DNA of 64,000 bases from Sideroxydans sp. Its GTDB lineage: Bacteria; Pseudomonadota; Gammaproteobacteria; Burkholderiales; Gallionellaceae. Within the stretch, counting starts at the first letter, position 1. Every line of letters begins with the position of its first letter. The notes under the pieces were generated by a model. It made no database searches and was not told the origin of the DNA. It was given only the letters and a program-made list of their open reading frames with translations. The stretch is from positions 1 to 64,000 of the forward strand of contig JAGXGC010000026.1 in assembly GCA_024636935.1 (NCBI GenBank), in the 5' to 3' direction. Positions 37,876 through 48,140 of this stretch are shown in pieces. A program made the position numbers and the translations under genes.

Positions 37876-38634
37876 TTACTCCATCAGAGAAACGGCGGAT
37901 TTCAGATCCTGCCAAGCCTTGGCCTTTTCTCCGGGGCTGCGCAGCAGGTAGGCGGGATGATAGGTAACAAGGAGCGGTATGCCGTGAAAGTCATGCGGTG
38001 TACCGCGCAGGGAACCCAATGGTGCATCGCGACCCAACAATGCAGTGGCCGCAGTCTTGCCGAGTGCAACGATGAGTTTCGGTTTGATGAGCGATATCTG
38101 TTGCTTCAGATATGGCAGGCAGGTTTTGATCTCAGCTGCTTCCGGCTTGCGGTCTGCGGGGGGCTGGCATTTGACAACATTGGCGATATACACATTTTCA
38201 CCGCGCTTGAGCCCGATGGAAAAAAGCATATTGTCGAGCAGCTTGCCCGCCTGTCCCACGAAGGGCTCGCCCTGCGCATCCTCTTCCGCGCCTGGCCCTT
38301 CGCCGACGAACAACCAATCTGCATTCTCGTCGCCGACACCGAACACCGTCTGCGTACAACTTACGCGTAGCTTGCAAGCATCACACGCACGTACTTTTTC
38401 TTTCAGTGCCGTCCAGTCCAGCGAGGCGACTTCTGGGGTTGATGCGACATCATGGATATCTGCAACTGACGGCGCTTTGGCGACAGGCGCTTCGGCCTTC
38501 ACTTCCGGGAGCACTTCAGGCGTTTCGATCACAATGGGAGCGGGAACGACATCTTCCTGCACGGGCATACCGCGCCGTACCCAGAGCGGATACAGGTTCA
38601 GTTCACGCAGCACCTGTTCATCCCGAACGTTCAC
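37876..38634 (-). CDS. Uracil-DNA glycosylase, family 4 type (Fe-S)
   Basis: 252 residues from a GTG that overlaps the rimI stop (GTGA); GGGGAGAGG precedes it. A variable N-terminal region of about 75 residues is followed by the glycosylase core with the cluster Cys residues in CDACKLRVSC, CQPP and CLPYL, motif A GEGPGAEEDAQGEPFVG and motif B HPAYLLR. It removes uracil from DNA. The run ispD-ispF-tsaB-rimI-udg is common in Betaproteobacteria. Confidence 0.9.
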   Translation of the reverse strand: MNVRDEQVLRELNLYPLWVRRGMPVQEDVVPAPIVIETPEVLPEVKAEAPVAKAPSVADIHDVASTPEVASLDWTALKEKVRACDACKLRVSCTQTVFGVGDENADWLFVGEGPGAEEDAQGEPFVGQAGKLLDNMLFSIGLKRGENVYIANVVKCQPPADRKPEAAEIKTCLPYLKQQISLIKPKLIVALGKTAATALLGRDAPLGSLRGTPHDFHGIPLLVTYHPAYLLRSPGEKAKAWQDLKSAVSLME

Positions 38635-39071
38635 AACCCTCTCCCCATCAATATCGCATCTTCACGACCACCATGTGCCGGATAGTAATCGCGGCGCAGC
38701 CCGATGTCACCAAAGCCCGCACTGCGATACAGGGCTATGGCGGAGATATTCGACGCGCGCACTTCCAACACCAAGCGCCGCATCTCGTGGTGTCTGGCCA
38801 GCGCCAGCATCTCGTTCAATAACTTCCTGCCCAGCCCTTTTCGCTGTTGCGAAGAGGCGATGGCGATATCCAGCAACTCTGCTTCATCCACAGCCAGCAT
38901 CATCACGGCATAGCCGATCAGTTCCTGTGCTGCCGACTCATACACTTTGCACTGATATTTGCTGCGCAATGCATCGCTGAAGTTGCCCAGTGTCCAGGGA
39001 TGCTCATGCACAGTGCGCTCAATAGCCAGCACGCCACCCAGATCAGCCTCAGTCATGTCGCGCAGGATCAT
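38631..39071 (-). CDS. rimI: Ribosomal-protein-S18-alanine N-acetyltransferase
   Basis: 146 residues from the ATG at 39071, which overlaps the tsaB stop (ATGA); the open frame goes 70 codons further up but is not needed. GNAT fold with the acetyl-CoA loop QQRKGLGRKLLNEM and C-terminal ALYRSAGF. It acetylates the N-terminus of S18 in E. coli. Placement after tsaB is standard. Confidence 0.93.
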   Translation of the reverse strand: MILRDMTEADLGGVLAIERTVHEHPWTLGNFSDALRSKYQCKVYESAAQELIGYAVMMLAVDEAELLDIAIASSQQRKGLGRKLLNEMLALARHHEMRRLVLEVRASNISAIALYRSAGFGDIGLRRDYYPAHGGREDAILMGRGL

Positions 39072-39742
39072 GCCGCGCGTTCGCGTGTGGTCAGGGCGAC
39101 CTTGTCGCGCAGATAGAGCGGCAAGGCCAGAGCGGCATCCACTGCATTCCCTTGTTCGAACTCGATTGCCGCAAGTCTCACAACCGCAGCGGCCAGCGGC
39201 ACAGCCTGCGCATCCACGCCCGTCATTTGCGCGGCATAGCGTTGCTGCAACAACTCGCTCACCGCGAAGCCGCTCCCGCAACCGAACCAGCCTTCACCGG
39301 CGATGACAGGTGAATCTTCGGCCTTGCACAGACAAGGCTCCACGACTGTCTGCCAGACATCGTCTTGCTTCTGATACGCAGCCAGATAAAGCTCCCCCAT
39401 GCGCGCATCCAGCGCGGCGATGACTTTGTCCTTACCGGCGGCCTCGGCCAGCGCCTGCAAAGTACACACGCCCACGACATTCACATCGACACCGAACGCC
39501 AAACCTTGAGCCACCCCGCAGGCGATACGCACACCGGTGAACGAACCCGGCCCTTTACCGAAAGCGATACCGTCCATTTCCTTGATTTTGCATCCAGCGT
39601 CCTTCAGCACGGCATCCACCATCGCCATCAACACTTCTGAATGTTTCTGCCCCACTTTCTCACTGCGTTCGCTGACAACGCCGTCCTGCCACAGGGCAAC
39701 GGAGCAATATTCGGTGGAGGTTTCTATAGCGAGGATGCGCAT
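39068..39742 (-). CDS. tsaB: tRNA threonylcarbamoyladenosine synthesis protein TsaB
   Basis: 224 residues. It is the dimerisation partner of TsaD in making t6A37 on tRNAs that read ANN codons. The ASKHA-fold start [18 protein letters not shown], the motif GKGPGSFTGVRIACGVAQGLA and the region FGVDVNVVGVCTLQALA are typical. It begins one base inside the ispF stop (TGATG). Confidence 0.94.
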   Translation of the reverse strand: MRILAIETSTEYCSVALWQDGVVSERSEKVGQKHSEVLMAMVDAVLKDAGCKIKEMDGIAFGKGPGSFTGVRIACGVAQGLAFGVDVNVVGVCTLQALAEAAGKDKVIAALDARMGELYLAAYQKQDDVWQTVVEPCLCKAEDSPVIAGEGWFGCGSGFAVSELLQQRYAAQMTGVDAQAVPLAAAVVRLAAIEFEQGNAVDAALALPLYLRDKVALTTRERAA

Positions 39743-40215
39743 CAGTCGGCCAGCAACAACACAATGGCCTGTGCCGCGATGCCTTCACCACGCCCGGTGT
39801 AGCCGAGCTTTTCAGTCGTGGTGGCCTTCACGTTGACGGCGCTCTTTTCCAAACGCAGATCAGCAGCGATATTCTCGACCATCGAAGGGATATGCAGCGC
39901 CATCTTGGGCGCCTGCGCGATGATGGTGGCGTCGACATTGGCTACGCGATAGCCCGCTTCACGCACCAGATGCAATGTCTCGCGCAGCAGGATGCGGCTG
40001 TCGATGTTCTTGAACTTGGCATCGGTGTCGGCAAAATGTCTGCCGATATCCCCCAATGCGGCCGCGCCCAGCAGGGCATCACAAATGGCATGCAACAACA
40101 CGTCTGCGTCGGAATGACCGAGCAGTCCCTTTTCATAAGGAATGTCCACGCCGCCGATGATGAGCTTGCGATCTGCAACCAGTTGATGGACGTCGAAACC
40201 TTGTCCGATACGCAT
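39742..40215 (-). CDS. ispF: 2-C-methyl-D-erythritol 2,4-cyclodiphosphate synthase
   Basis: 157 residues, fifth step of the MEP isoprenoid path. The divalent metal site is in GFDVHQL and the loop [19 protein letters not shown], followed by [10 protein letters not shown]. The C-terminal [19 protein letters not shown] is conserved. It starts 2 bp after the ispD stop. Confidence 0.97.
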   Translation of the reverse strand: MRIGQGFDVHQLVADRKLIIGGVDIPYEKGLLGHSDADVLLHAICDALLGAAALGDIGRHFADTDAKFKNIDSRILLRETLHLVREAGYRVANVDATIIAQAPKMALHIPSMVENIAADLRLEKSAVNVKATTTEKLGYTGRGEGIAAQAIVLLLAD

Positions 40216-40217
40216 GC

Positions 40218-40898
40218 TTATTTCCTTTTCTGTAGCAGAAGTTCTGCCAGTTCGATGTCTTGTGGATAGGTCACTTTGAAGTTACTGCTATCGCTGGCCA
40301 CCAGTTTCGGTTGCAAGCCCATCGCCTCGATGGCCGAGGCTTCATCGGTGACATTCACGCAATGTGCCAAAGATTCCGCCAGCAATCCAGCACGGAACAT
40401 CTGCGGTGTCTGTGCTTGCCATAGACCTTCGCGCGGTTCGGTGTGGGCGATGCGTTGCTGGGCATCGGCACGCTTGAGCGTATCCGCAACCGGCGCCGCA
40501 AGGATGCCGCCAACCGGGTCGTCGCGTAATTCGGAGATCATGCGCGCCAGCAGATGCTGAGTCAGGCAAGGACGTGCTGCATCATGCACCAGCACCCAAT
40601 CGTCCGGCTCCAACTCCGAAGCAAGCAGGCCGTTGGCAACGCTCTCGGCGCGTGTCGCGCCACCGCAATACAGCGGCTCCAACTTCGCGCCGCAGTGCGA
40701 CCAATCATAACGGGCGAAATATTCATCCTCCGGCGACAGCACAACGAACACCGTTTTGATCTGCGGACTGGCACACAAAATGGTCAGCGCATGCCAAATC
40801 ATCGGACGACCGGCGAGGTCGAGATATTGCTTGGGCAACTCGTGTCCCATACGGGCACCGAAGCCGGCGGCGGGGACTAGGGCGTGAAATTCTGACAT
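40218..40898 (-). CDS. ispD: 2-C-methyl-D-erythritol 4-phosphate cytidylyltransferase
   Basis: 226 residues, third step of the MEP path, coupling CTP to MEP. The nucleotide loop is [28 protein letters not shown], followed by [18 protein letters not shown] and the C-terminal [14 protein letters not shown] 35-bp gap parts it from the HD-GYP gene upstream in the same direction. Confidence 0.96.
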   Translation of the reverse strand: MSEFHALVPAAGFGARMGHELPKQYLDLAGRPMIWHALTILCASPQIKTVFVVLSPEDEYFARYDWSHCGAKLEPLYCGGATRAESVANGLLASELEPDDWVLVHDAARPCLTQHLLARMISELRDDPVGGILAAPVADTLKRADAQQRIAHTEPREGLWQAQTPQMFRAGLLAESLAHCVNVTDEASAIEAMGLQPKLVASDSSNFKVTYPQDIELAELLLQKRK

Positions 40899-40933
40899 GG
40901 GCGCGAGTCTACCAAACTCTCATGCAGCATGAA

Positions 40934-43426
40934 TCAACTGAGCGTGAATCCGTCGTCTAGGGCCTGCAGGCAGGCATCGACCACTTGCGCGTCAAACTTG
41001 CTGCCGCGCCCTGCGACGATCTCTTCGCGCGCCGCTGGTATACCGAGCGCGGGACGATACGGACGATGCGTCGCCATCGATTCCACCACGTCGGCGACGG
41101 CCACGATGCGCGCCTCCAGCGAGATATCCTCACCCTTCAGCCCCTGCGGATAGCCGGAACCGTCCATGCGCTCGTGATGCTGATGGGCGATGCCAGCCAC
41201 CGGCCACGGGAAACGCACGTCCTTGAGGATGTCGTAGCCCATGCGCGCATGTTCCCGAACCATGCTCAGTTCAATGTCTGTCAAGCGCGAGGGCTTGCTC
41301 AGCACCTCGGCGGGGATACCGATCTTGCCGATGTCATGTATGGTCGCGCCGAGGCGAATACCGAGAATGCGCTCATCGTCCAATCCCATCTTGTGTGCGA
41401 TGGCGCAGGACAGCTCGGCCACCCGGCGCTGGTGTCCGGCTGTGTAGGGATCACGCAGTTCCACCGCCATCGACACGGTATGGATGGTGCCTTCCAGCGC
41501 CTGTTCCAGCACCTTCTGTTGTTCGCTCAGTGCTTTCTCCGCGAACATGGTCGTGGTCACGTCCTGCAAAGTGCCCAGCGAGCGCAGTGGCTTGCCGTCG
41601 GTATCGAAGGTGCTCTCGCATTTCTCCAGAACATATTTGACACGACCATCCTTCATCAATAGACGATGATAGATCTGGTAGGAAGCATGGTCCTTCAGTG
41701 AATTCGAGTAGGCTCGATTCACCTCGTCACGATCTTCAGGGTGAATGGCATCGAGAAAAGCTTCATAGGTCGCAGCAAAGCCTTTCGGGTCAATCTCGAA
41801 GATGCGGAATATCTCGTCAGACCATTTGAGCTCGTTCGTCACCAGATCGAGCTCCCAATGTCCAAGGTGGGCCATGCGTTGCGCTTCGGACAGCCGTTGC
41901 TGGCTGGCGCGCAACGCCTCTTCCATCGCGACACGGTCGGAAATATCGACCGAGATACCGAGCAGGTGAGTCGCCTGTCCCACATCGTCGTACAGACCGA
42001 TCTTAAAAGTATGCAACCAGCGTTCGCTGCCATCGGCGATCTTGATGGGCTCGGCGGGAACCTCCAGCAACTGACGACTTTCCAGCACCGCCCGGTCTTT
42101 CTGCGTGAAGAAATCCGCCTGCTCCTGCGGGAAGAAGTCATGATCATTCTTACCGATCAGATCTGCCCGCTTGTAACCGAGCATTTGCTCGCCGGCATGA
42201 TTGAACAGTTCAAAGCGCAATTCTTTCGCTTCTTTCAGGAACACCATCGCCGGCATGTTCTCGACGATAGAGCTCAGTAGTGATTGTGATCGCCTTAGTT
42301 CTTCCTTGATCTTCAAAGACTCGCGCATATCAAGGAAGGTGACCACTGCCCCCTGTGCCTGCCCATCCAGCAAGACTGGATAAGACCAGTATTCGACAGG
42401 CATGGCGCTACCGTCCTTACACCAGAACACTTCATCCTCCACATGGAAAGATTTTCTGTCGCGGAACGCATGAAAGATCGGACAGTCAGCTTGCACATAC
42501 CTTGAACCATCCGCATAGGAATGATGGATGAGGGTATGCATGTTCTTGCCCAACAGCTCGGACTTGTCTGAATAGCCCAGCAGCTTTACACAGCCTTCGT
42601 TGGCGAAGGTACATAGCCCTTCAGCATCTATGCCGTAGATCGCATGTGCGATCGAATTGGTAAGCAGGGTCACCTGTGCTTCGGCCCGTTCGACCTCTTC
42701 AAACGAACGCTGCTGGGCGCGAGCGTTACGCATCAATCCCAGCAAGCCCAGCACCCATATCAAGCCATGCGTCCCTACCTCGGCAAGCATCTCACGCGTG
42801 TTTTCAGCCTGTCGGACATCGACAGGGATGGAGATGCTGACGCCACCACGGATATCGCCCAGCTTGTCGCCATACTGGGCATGGCACTTCAGGCATGCCT
42901 CTTCCGTCACCATCGGCTTCATGTAGCGGTAGTAGGTCTTACCGTCTGCTTGCACGTCGTTCGATGCCCATTCGGGGACACCTCGAGAGAAAGCTTCAAG
43001 CGCTTTGCGCTCCCATGCATCTGCCTTATTGCTGTGATTGATCGGATTCAGACTGGCGATGTGGCCGCGCACGATACTGCCGCCTTCTGCCAGCCCTTCA
43101 TGCACCAGACGGACAACATAGGATGAATTCAACAAGGTCAACTTCTGACCGCCAGAGGTGGTCACGTCCCGTTCCGGCACATTGCTCAACCAGGGACTGG
43201 ATTGCACCTTGTCGGTGATCGGCACATAGACACCGCCACTGCGAATCACCCAATTTCGATACTCCATATCCATGGCATGGATAGCCGCTGCCTCGCCATG
43301 AAGACTTTTCACATAACTGGCTTGGTGGGAGTACAAAGTCAATCCCAGTGACAGCGCAACGACCACACTCCATAACAGCATCAGAATGCGCGTATTTTTT
43401 GTCATCAGCAATATCTTGGCAGGCAT
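40934..43426 (-). CDS. Haem-c-binding sensor with PAS domains and HD-GYP phosphodiesterase
   Basis: 830 residues with start ATG 43426; an ATG at 43405 is also possible. A membrane helix (about 12-32) leads to a periplasmic Tll0287-type (DUF3365) domain with one CxxCH haem-c site at residues 178-182 (CLKCH) in KPMVTEEACLKCHAQYGD. After a second helix (about 215-235) come three PAS domains (about 250-625) and an HD-GYP domain (about 640-820) with AGHQRRVAEL, HDIGKIG and HHERMDGSGYP. HD-GYP enzymes break c-di-GMP to GMP or pGpG. The haem could sense redox state, NO, CO or O2. Confidence 0.9.
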   Translation of the reverse strand: MPAKILLMTKNTRILMLLWSVVVALSLGLTLYSHQASYVKSLHGEAAAIHAMDMEYRNWVIRSGGVYVPITDKVQSSPWLSNVPERDVTTSGGQKLTLLNSSYVVRLVHEGLAEGGSIVRGHIASLNPINHSNKADAWERKALEAFSRGVPEWASNDVQADGKTYYRYMKPMVTEEACLKCHAQYGDKLGDIRGGVSISIPVDVRQAENTREMLAEVGTHGLIWVLGLLGLMRNARAQQRSFEEVERAEAQVTLLTNSIAHAIYGIDAEGLCTFANEGCVKLLGYSDKSELLGKNMHTLIHHSYADGSRYVQADCPIFHAFRDRKSFHVEDEVFWCKDGSAMPVEYWSYPVLLDGQAQGAVVTFLDMRESLKIKEELRRSQSLLSSIVENMPAMVFLKEAKELRFELFNHAGEQMLGYKRADLIGKNDHDFFPQEQADFFTQKDRAVLESRQLLEVPAEPIKIADGSERWLHTFKIGLYDDVGQATHLLGISVDISDRVAMEEALRASQQRLSEAQRMAHLGHWELDLVTNELKWSDEIFRIFEIDPKGFAATYEAFLDAIHPEDRDEVNRAYSNSLKDHASYQIYHRLLMKDGRVKYVLEKCESTFDTDGKPLRSLGTLQDVTTTMFAEKALSEQQKVLEQALEGTIHTVSMAVELRDPYTAGHQRRVAELSCAIAHKMGLDDERILGIRLGATIHDIGKIGIPAEVLSKPSRLTDIELSMVREHARMGYDILKDVRFPWPVAGIAHQHHERMDGSGYPQGLKGEDISLEARIVAVADVVESMATHRPYRPALGIPAAREEIVAGRGSKFDAQVVDACLQALDDGFTLS

Positions 43427-43518
43427 CGTGAGCAATGAATCTACAGCTAATTAAGAGAGGCTCTGATGATACAGCTTTGGCATCCTCGCCCAACGTCAAT
43501 CTGACCAAGCTGCAAGGG

Positions 43519-43524
43519 TATAAT
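43519..43524 (+). promoter_or_regulatory. Possible -10 element of mfd
   Basis: A perfect TATAAT preceded by GGG lies 27 bases before the mfd ATG. No good -35 is seen at the usual spacing, so the promoter call is moderate. Confidence 0.4.
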
Positions 43525-43551
43525 GCCCGCCCTTTATCGCAGACTGTTCCC

Positions 43552-46500
43552 ATGTTGTTCGATTCGAAGCACCCCTCTCCCCGTTACACCCGCCTCACCG
43601 GCTCTGCCGATGCGCTCGCGCTAGCCCAACTCGCCCTGCAGAAATCCCCGCTGGTGGTCATTGCCGCCAACGCACTGGAAGCGCAGCGATTGGTGGATGA
43701 GATACCGTTCTTCGATCCCAGCCTGAAAGTACACCTGCTGCCGGACTGGGAGACGCTGCCTTATGACCACTTCTCGCCGCATCAGGACTTGATCTCCGAA
43801 CGTCTGGCGACGCTGCACCACATCCGCACCAATGCCTGCAATGTTGTCATCGTGCCCATCACCACGGCGCTGTATCCGCTGCCGCCGGTGGGCTACATGG
43901 CGGCTTACACCTTTTTCCTGAAGAAAGGCGAAGCGCTGGCCCTCGATGCATTCCGCGAGCAGATGACGCTGGCCGGTTACACCCACGTGCAGCAGGTGCT
44001 GACGCCTGGCGAATACTGCGTGCGCGGTGGATTGATCGACCTGTTCCCCATGGGCAGCTTGCTGCCCTACCGTATCGACCTGTTCGACGACGAGATCGAG
44101 ACCATCTCCACCTTCGACGTGGATACCCAGCGCACCTTGTATCCGGTGCCGGAGATACGTCTGCTGCCTGCGCGCGAATTCCCGATGGACGAGAAAGGCC
44201 AAGCCACTTTCCGTCAGCGCTTCCGCGAGCGCTTCGAAGGCGACCCGTCCAAATCGCGTATCTATAAAGATGTGAGCAAAGGCATCGCCCCGGCCGGTAT
44301 CGAATATTACCTGCCGCTGTTCTTCGAGCAGACTGCCACCCTGTTCGACTACTTGCCACCGAATGCCACGCTTTGCCTGCATCACGATGTCGATGAAGCC
44401 ATCCATCAGTTCGCACAAGATTCCGCTTCGCGCTACAACTTGCTGCGCGGCGACCCGCAGCATCCCTTGCTGGAGACCAAAGAGCTTTTCCTGAATGCAG
44501 AGCAGTTCTTTGTGAAGGTGAAAGACTTTGCGCGCATGGATATCGCCCGCAATGACAGCGGCGCGAACGCCTCCGCCTGCCCCACTGCAGCCATCCCTCT
44601 CATCGCAGTAGATCGCCGCGCCGAAGTACCCACACAAAAGTTCGCCGACTTCCTGCGCGACTACAAAGGTCGCGTGCTGTTGCTGGCTGACAGTCTGGGT
44701 CGTCGCGAGATCATGTCCGGCGACCTGTTGGAATACGGGCTGGAGCCGGTGGTATGCGAAGACTATGCAAGTTTCCTCGCCAGCAAAGAGAAGTTCATGC
44801 TCGGTGTAGCCACGGTCGGCGGCGGCTTCATCCTAGAAAAAGACGAATTCGCCATCGTCACCGAGAGCGAGTTGTACGCCACACCTTCCCGCGCGCGCAT
44901 CACTCGCACCGCCAAGAAGAGCAACGTGGAAGGCATGTTGCGCGACCTGTCCGAGCTCAAGCCGGGCGATCCGGTGGTGCACGAGCAGCACGGCATCGCG
45001 CGCTATCACGGGCTGGTCAATCTGGACATGGGCGAAGGCGAGAACGAGTTCCTGCTGCTGGAATACGCCGACGAAGCAAAGCTCTATGTGCCCGTCTCGC
45101 AACTACACGTTATCAGCCGTTACAGCGGCGGCGCACCCGAGACAGCCCCGCTGCACAAGCTGGGCAGTGGTGCGTGGGACAAGGCCAAGCGCCGCGCCAT
45201 GCAGCAGGTGCGCGACACCGCCGCCGAGCTGCTGAACATCTATGCCCAGCGTGCGCTGCGCAAAGGTCATGCATTCAAGTTCAACTATCACGACTACGAA
45301 GCCTTCGCCGCCGGTTTCGGTTTCGAAGAGACCGCCGACCAAGCCGCCGCCATCGAAGCCGTCATCCTCGACCTGCAATCGGGCCAGCCCATGGACCGTC
45401 TGATCTGCGGCGACGTCGGATTCGGCAAGACCGAGGTCGCGTTGCGCGCCGCTTTCATCGCCGCCATGGAAGGCAAGCAAGTGGCCGTGCTGGCACCGAC
45501 CACGTTGCTGGTCGAGCAACACTTCCAGAACTTCTCCAATCGCTTCGCCGACTTCCCGATCAAGCTCGCCGAACTGTCGCGCTTCCGTTCCACCAAGGAG
45601 ACCACGCAGGCGCTAAAGGATCTGGCGGATGGCAGGCTGGATATCGTCATCGGCACACACAAGCTGATCCAAAAGGATGTGAAGTTCCACAATCTCGGCC
45701 TAGTCATCCTCGACGAAGAACACCGTTTCGGTGTGCAGCAGAAAGAACGCCTCAAGGCGTTGCGTGCCGAGGTGGACGTGCTCACGCTCACTGCCACACC
45801 GATCCCAAGAACCTTGGCAATGTCGCTGGAAGGTCTGCGCGATTTCTCGGTGATCGCCACCGCGCCGCAGCGCCGTCTTTCCATCAAGACCTTCGTCAGC
45901 AACTACAGCGCGGGAGTGATCCGCGAAGCCGTGCTGCGCGAACTGAAGCGTGGCGGACAGGTGTACTTCCTGCACAATGAAGTGGACACCATGCCCAATA
46001 TGCTGGAGAAGCTGATCGAGCTGCTGCCCGAAGCGCGCATCCGCATGGCGCACGGCCAGATGGGCGAACGCGATCTGGAAGCAGTGATGCGCGACTTCAC
46101 CCACCAGCGTTTCAACGTACTGCTCTGCTCCACCATCATCGAGACCGGCATCGACGTGCCGACCGCCAACACCATCATCATGAACCGCGCCGACCGCTTC
46201 GGCCTCGCGCAGTTGCACCAGTTGCGCGGCCGCGTCGGACGCTCGCACCACCAAGCCTATGCCTACCTGCTGGTGGATAACAAAGACGGCCTCACCGCGC
46301 AAGCTAAGAAACGTCTGGAAGCCATTCAGGCCATGGAACAACTAGGCAGCGGTTTCTACCTCGCCATGCACGACTTGGAGATTCGTGGTGCCGGTGAAGT
46401 GCTGGGCGAATCGCAGAGCGGCGAGATGCAAGAGATCGGTTTCAGCATGTACAACGACATGCTGAACGCCGCCATCAAATCGCTGAAGTCCGGCAAAGAG

Positions 46501-46956
46501 CCGGACATGGCGCACCCGCTGGGCGTCACCACCGAGATCAATCTGCACACGCCCGCGTTGCTGCCTGATGAATACTGCGGCGACATCCATCAACGCCTAG
46601 TCATCTACAAACGACTCGCCAACTGCGAATCGCAACAAGACATGGATGACATGCAGCAAGAACTCATCGACCGCTTCGGCTTGCTACCCGAACCCGCACA
46701 GACCCTGTTCGACTGCCACCGCCTGCGCATCCTCGCCAAGCCGCTGGGCATCAGCAAGGTGGATGCTTCAAGCGAAGCGATCCAGATCCAGTTCGTCCCC
46801 GAACCGCCCATCGACCCGATGAAGGTCATCACCATGATCCAGAGTAAGCGTCACATCAAGATGTCCGGGCAGGACAAGCTGCGCATCGAGTTGAAGTATG
46901 GGGAGTTGAAGCAGCGGGTGTTGGCGATCATGAATTTCTTTAAGGAATTGGCGTAA
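43552..46956 (+). CDS. mfd: Transcription-repair coupling factor Mfd
   Basis: 1134 residues from the ATG at 43552; the open frame begins 39 codons earlier over the promoter and was not used. It frees RNA polymerase stalled at DNA damage and recruits UvrA. Domains are the UvrB-homology module at the N-terminus (LLPDWETLPYDHFSPHQD), the polymerase-interacting CarD-type domain (GDPVVHEQHGIARYHGL), the RecG-like motor with Walker A GDVGFGKTEVALRA and DEEHRFG, and the C-terminal TRCF domain. Normal length. Confidence 0.97.
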   Translation: MLFDSKHPSPRYTRLTGSADALALAQLALQKSPLVVIAANALEAQRLVDEIPFFDPSLKVHLLPDWETLPYDHFSPHQDLISERLATLHHIRTNACNVVIVPITTALYPLPPVGYMAAYTFFLKKGEALALDAFREQMTLAGYTHVQQVLTPGEYCVRGGLIDLFPMGSLLPYRIDLFDDEIETISTFDVDTQRTLYPVPEIRLLPAREFPMDEKGQATFRQRFRERFEGDPSKSRIYKDVSKGIAPAGIEYYLPLFFEQTATLFDYLPPNATLCLHHDVDEAIHQFAQDSASRYNLLRGDPQHPLLETKELFLNAEQFFVKVKDFARMDIARNDSGANASACPTAAIPLIAVDRRAEVPTQKFADFLRDYKGRVLLLADSLGRREIMSGDLLEYGLEPVVCEDYASFLASKEKFMLGVATVGGGFILEKDEFAIVTESELYATPSRARITRTAKKSNVEGMLRDLSELKPGDPVVHEQHGIARYHGLVNLDMGEGENEFLLLEYADEAKLYVPVSQLHVISRYSGGAPETAPLHKLGSGAWDKAKRRAMQQVRDTAAELLNIYAQRALRKGHAFKFNYHDYEAFAAGFGFEETADQAAAIEAVILDLQSGQPMDRLICGDVGFGKTEVALRAAFIAAMEGKQVAVLAPTTLLVEQHFQNFSNRFADFPIKLAELSRFRSTKETTQALKDLADGRLDIVIGTHKLIQKDVKFHNLGLVILDEEHRFGVQQKERLKALRAEVDVLTLTATPIPRTLAMSLEGLRDFSVIATAPQRRLSIKTFVSNYSAGVIREAVLRELKRGGQVYFLHNEVDTMPNMLEKLIELLPEARIRMAHGQMGERDLEAVMRDFTHQRFNVLLCSTIIETGIDVPTANTIIMNRADRFGLAQLHQLRGRVGRSHHQAYAYLLVDNKDGLTAQAKKRLEAIQAMEQLGSGFYLAMHDLEIRGAGEVLGESQSGEMQEIGFSMYNDMLNAAIKSLKSGKEPDMAHPLGVTTEINLHTPALLPDEYCGDIHQRLVIYKRLANCESQQDMDDMQQELIDRFGLLPEPAQTLFDCHRLRILAKPLGISKVDASSEAIQIQFVPEPPIDPMKVITMIQSKRHIKMSGQDKLRIELKYGELKQRVLAIMNFFKELA

Positions 46957-46987
46957 AAAAACCGTCGGGGATTACCCGACGGTTTTT
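46957..46987. terminator. Bidirectional terminator between mfd and rlmF
   Basis: AACCGTCGGG-gatta-CCCGACGGTT is a 10-bp stem with A-run before and TTTTT after. It ends mfd on the plus strand and rlmF, which stops at 47005, on the minus strand. Confidence 0.85.
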
Positions 46988-47004
46988 ACTTTGACTTGTG
47001 CCCC

Positions 47005-47961
47005 TTACTTCTTCCCGTGCTTCTCCCACCACGCCTGCCGCTGCTTCTTATCCATAAACGTCCAAGCCAACAACCGACTCTTCTTCTGGCCCTGTGACAT
47101 CTCGATAGTGCGGCTATCCACCGCGCAATAATGTTGCAACGCATCGTAGGCCCGCGGCAGGCTGGCGGATTTTGAGATAAGGGTGGTGAACCACAGACAG
47201 TGGTCGCCACCATCTGCGCTTTCTTCAATCATGCGGGTGACGAAGGCTTCTTCACCCCCCTCGCAACACAGCTCCATACTTTGTCCGCCGAAGTTCAGCA
47301 CCGGTTTCTTATGTTTGTTGCTTTCTTTTCCCAGGTTCTGCCATTTACGTTGCGAGCCTCTTCTGGCTTCAGCGAGTGAGGCGTGGAACGGCGGGTTGCT
47401 CAGGGTGAGTGCAAAATATTCGTCGGCGTAGGTGACACCAGAGAAGACGTCGGCGGTCGAGGATTGCAGGCGCAGTTCGATGTCGTCACTCAATTTATTT
47501 GCATCGACAATATGCTGGGCGTTTGCCAGCGCGACCTCGTCAATATCCGTACCGACGAAATGCCAGCCGTAGCTGGCGTTGCCGATGAGCGGATAGATGC
47601 AGTTCGCACCTACACCGATGTCGAGCACGTGCACCGTATCACCACGTGGAATGTCTCCGCCATTGCTCTCGGCCAACAGGTCGGCGAGATAGTGGATGTA
47701 GTCGGCACGACCGGGAATGGGTGGACACAGGTATTGCTCGGGGACATCCCATTCGTTGATCTGGTAATACTGCTTCAGCAGTGCGCGGTTGAGCGCTTTC
47801 ACGGCTGCGGGGTCGACGAAATCGATGGAGTCGTTGCCGTATTTATTCACGGACACAAAGGCGGCCAACTCAGGACTACTCACGATGAGTTGCGCGAAGT
47901 CGTAACGTTCCCGATGCTGGTTGCGCGGGTGCAGATTGGTTTTGGTCGGGACTTGGGTCAT
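47005..47961 (-). CDS. rlmF: 23S rRNA (adenine-N6)-methyltransferase RlmF
   Basis: 318 residues. It methylates N6 of A1618 in 23S rRNA of E. coli. The start [17 protein letters not shown], the SAM site [16 protein letters not shown] and the catalytic motif NPPFHAS are typical. Single gene, convergent with mfd. Confidence 0.94.
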   Translation of the reverse strand: MTQVPTKTNLHPRNQHRERYDFAQLIVSSPELAAFVSVNKYGNDSIDFVDPAAVKALNRALLKQYYQINEWDVPEQYLCPPIPGRADYIHYLADLLAESNGGDIPRGDTVHVLDIGVGANCIYPLIGNASYGWHFVGTDIDEVALANAQHIVDANKLSDDIELRLQSSTADVFSGVTYADEYFALTLSNPPFHASLAEARRGSQRKWQNLGKESNKHKKPVLNFGGQSMELCCEGGEEAFVTRMIEESADGGDHCLWFTTLISKSASLPRAYDALQHYCAVDSRTIEMSQGQKKSRLLAWTFMDKKQRQAWWEKHGKK

Positions 47962-48140
47962 GACAGAAATGGCGAATATGTAAAAAATTGACGTCGGGCC
48001 ATTCTATACAACTGTGGAGATCACTCAGGCTATTTCATACCTGAAGTTAACTTCTCTTATCTCTCCGCTTGCCGATGAACTAAAATAAGCCCCCTTTGAA
48101 TTACGAACGACCACCCGTCCTCATTGGACGTTACTTGCAC

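Noticed and set aside
44754-45980. A 408-codon plus-strand open frame inside mfd.
   Set aside because: It is an out-of-frame shadow of mfd, Arg/His-rich with no domain; mfd itself is complete.
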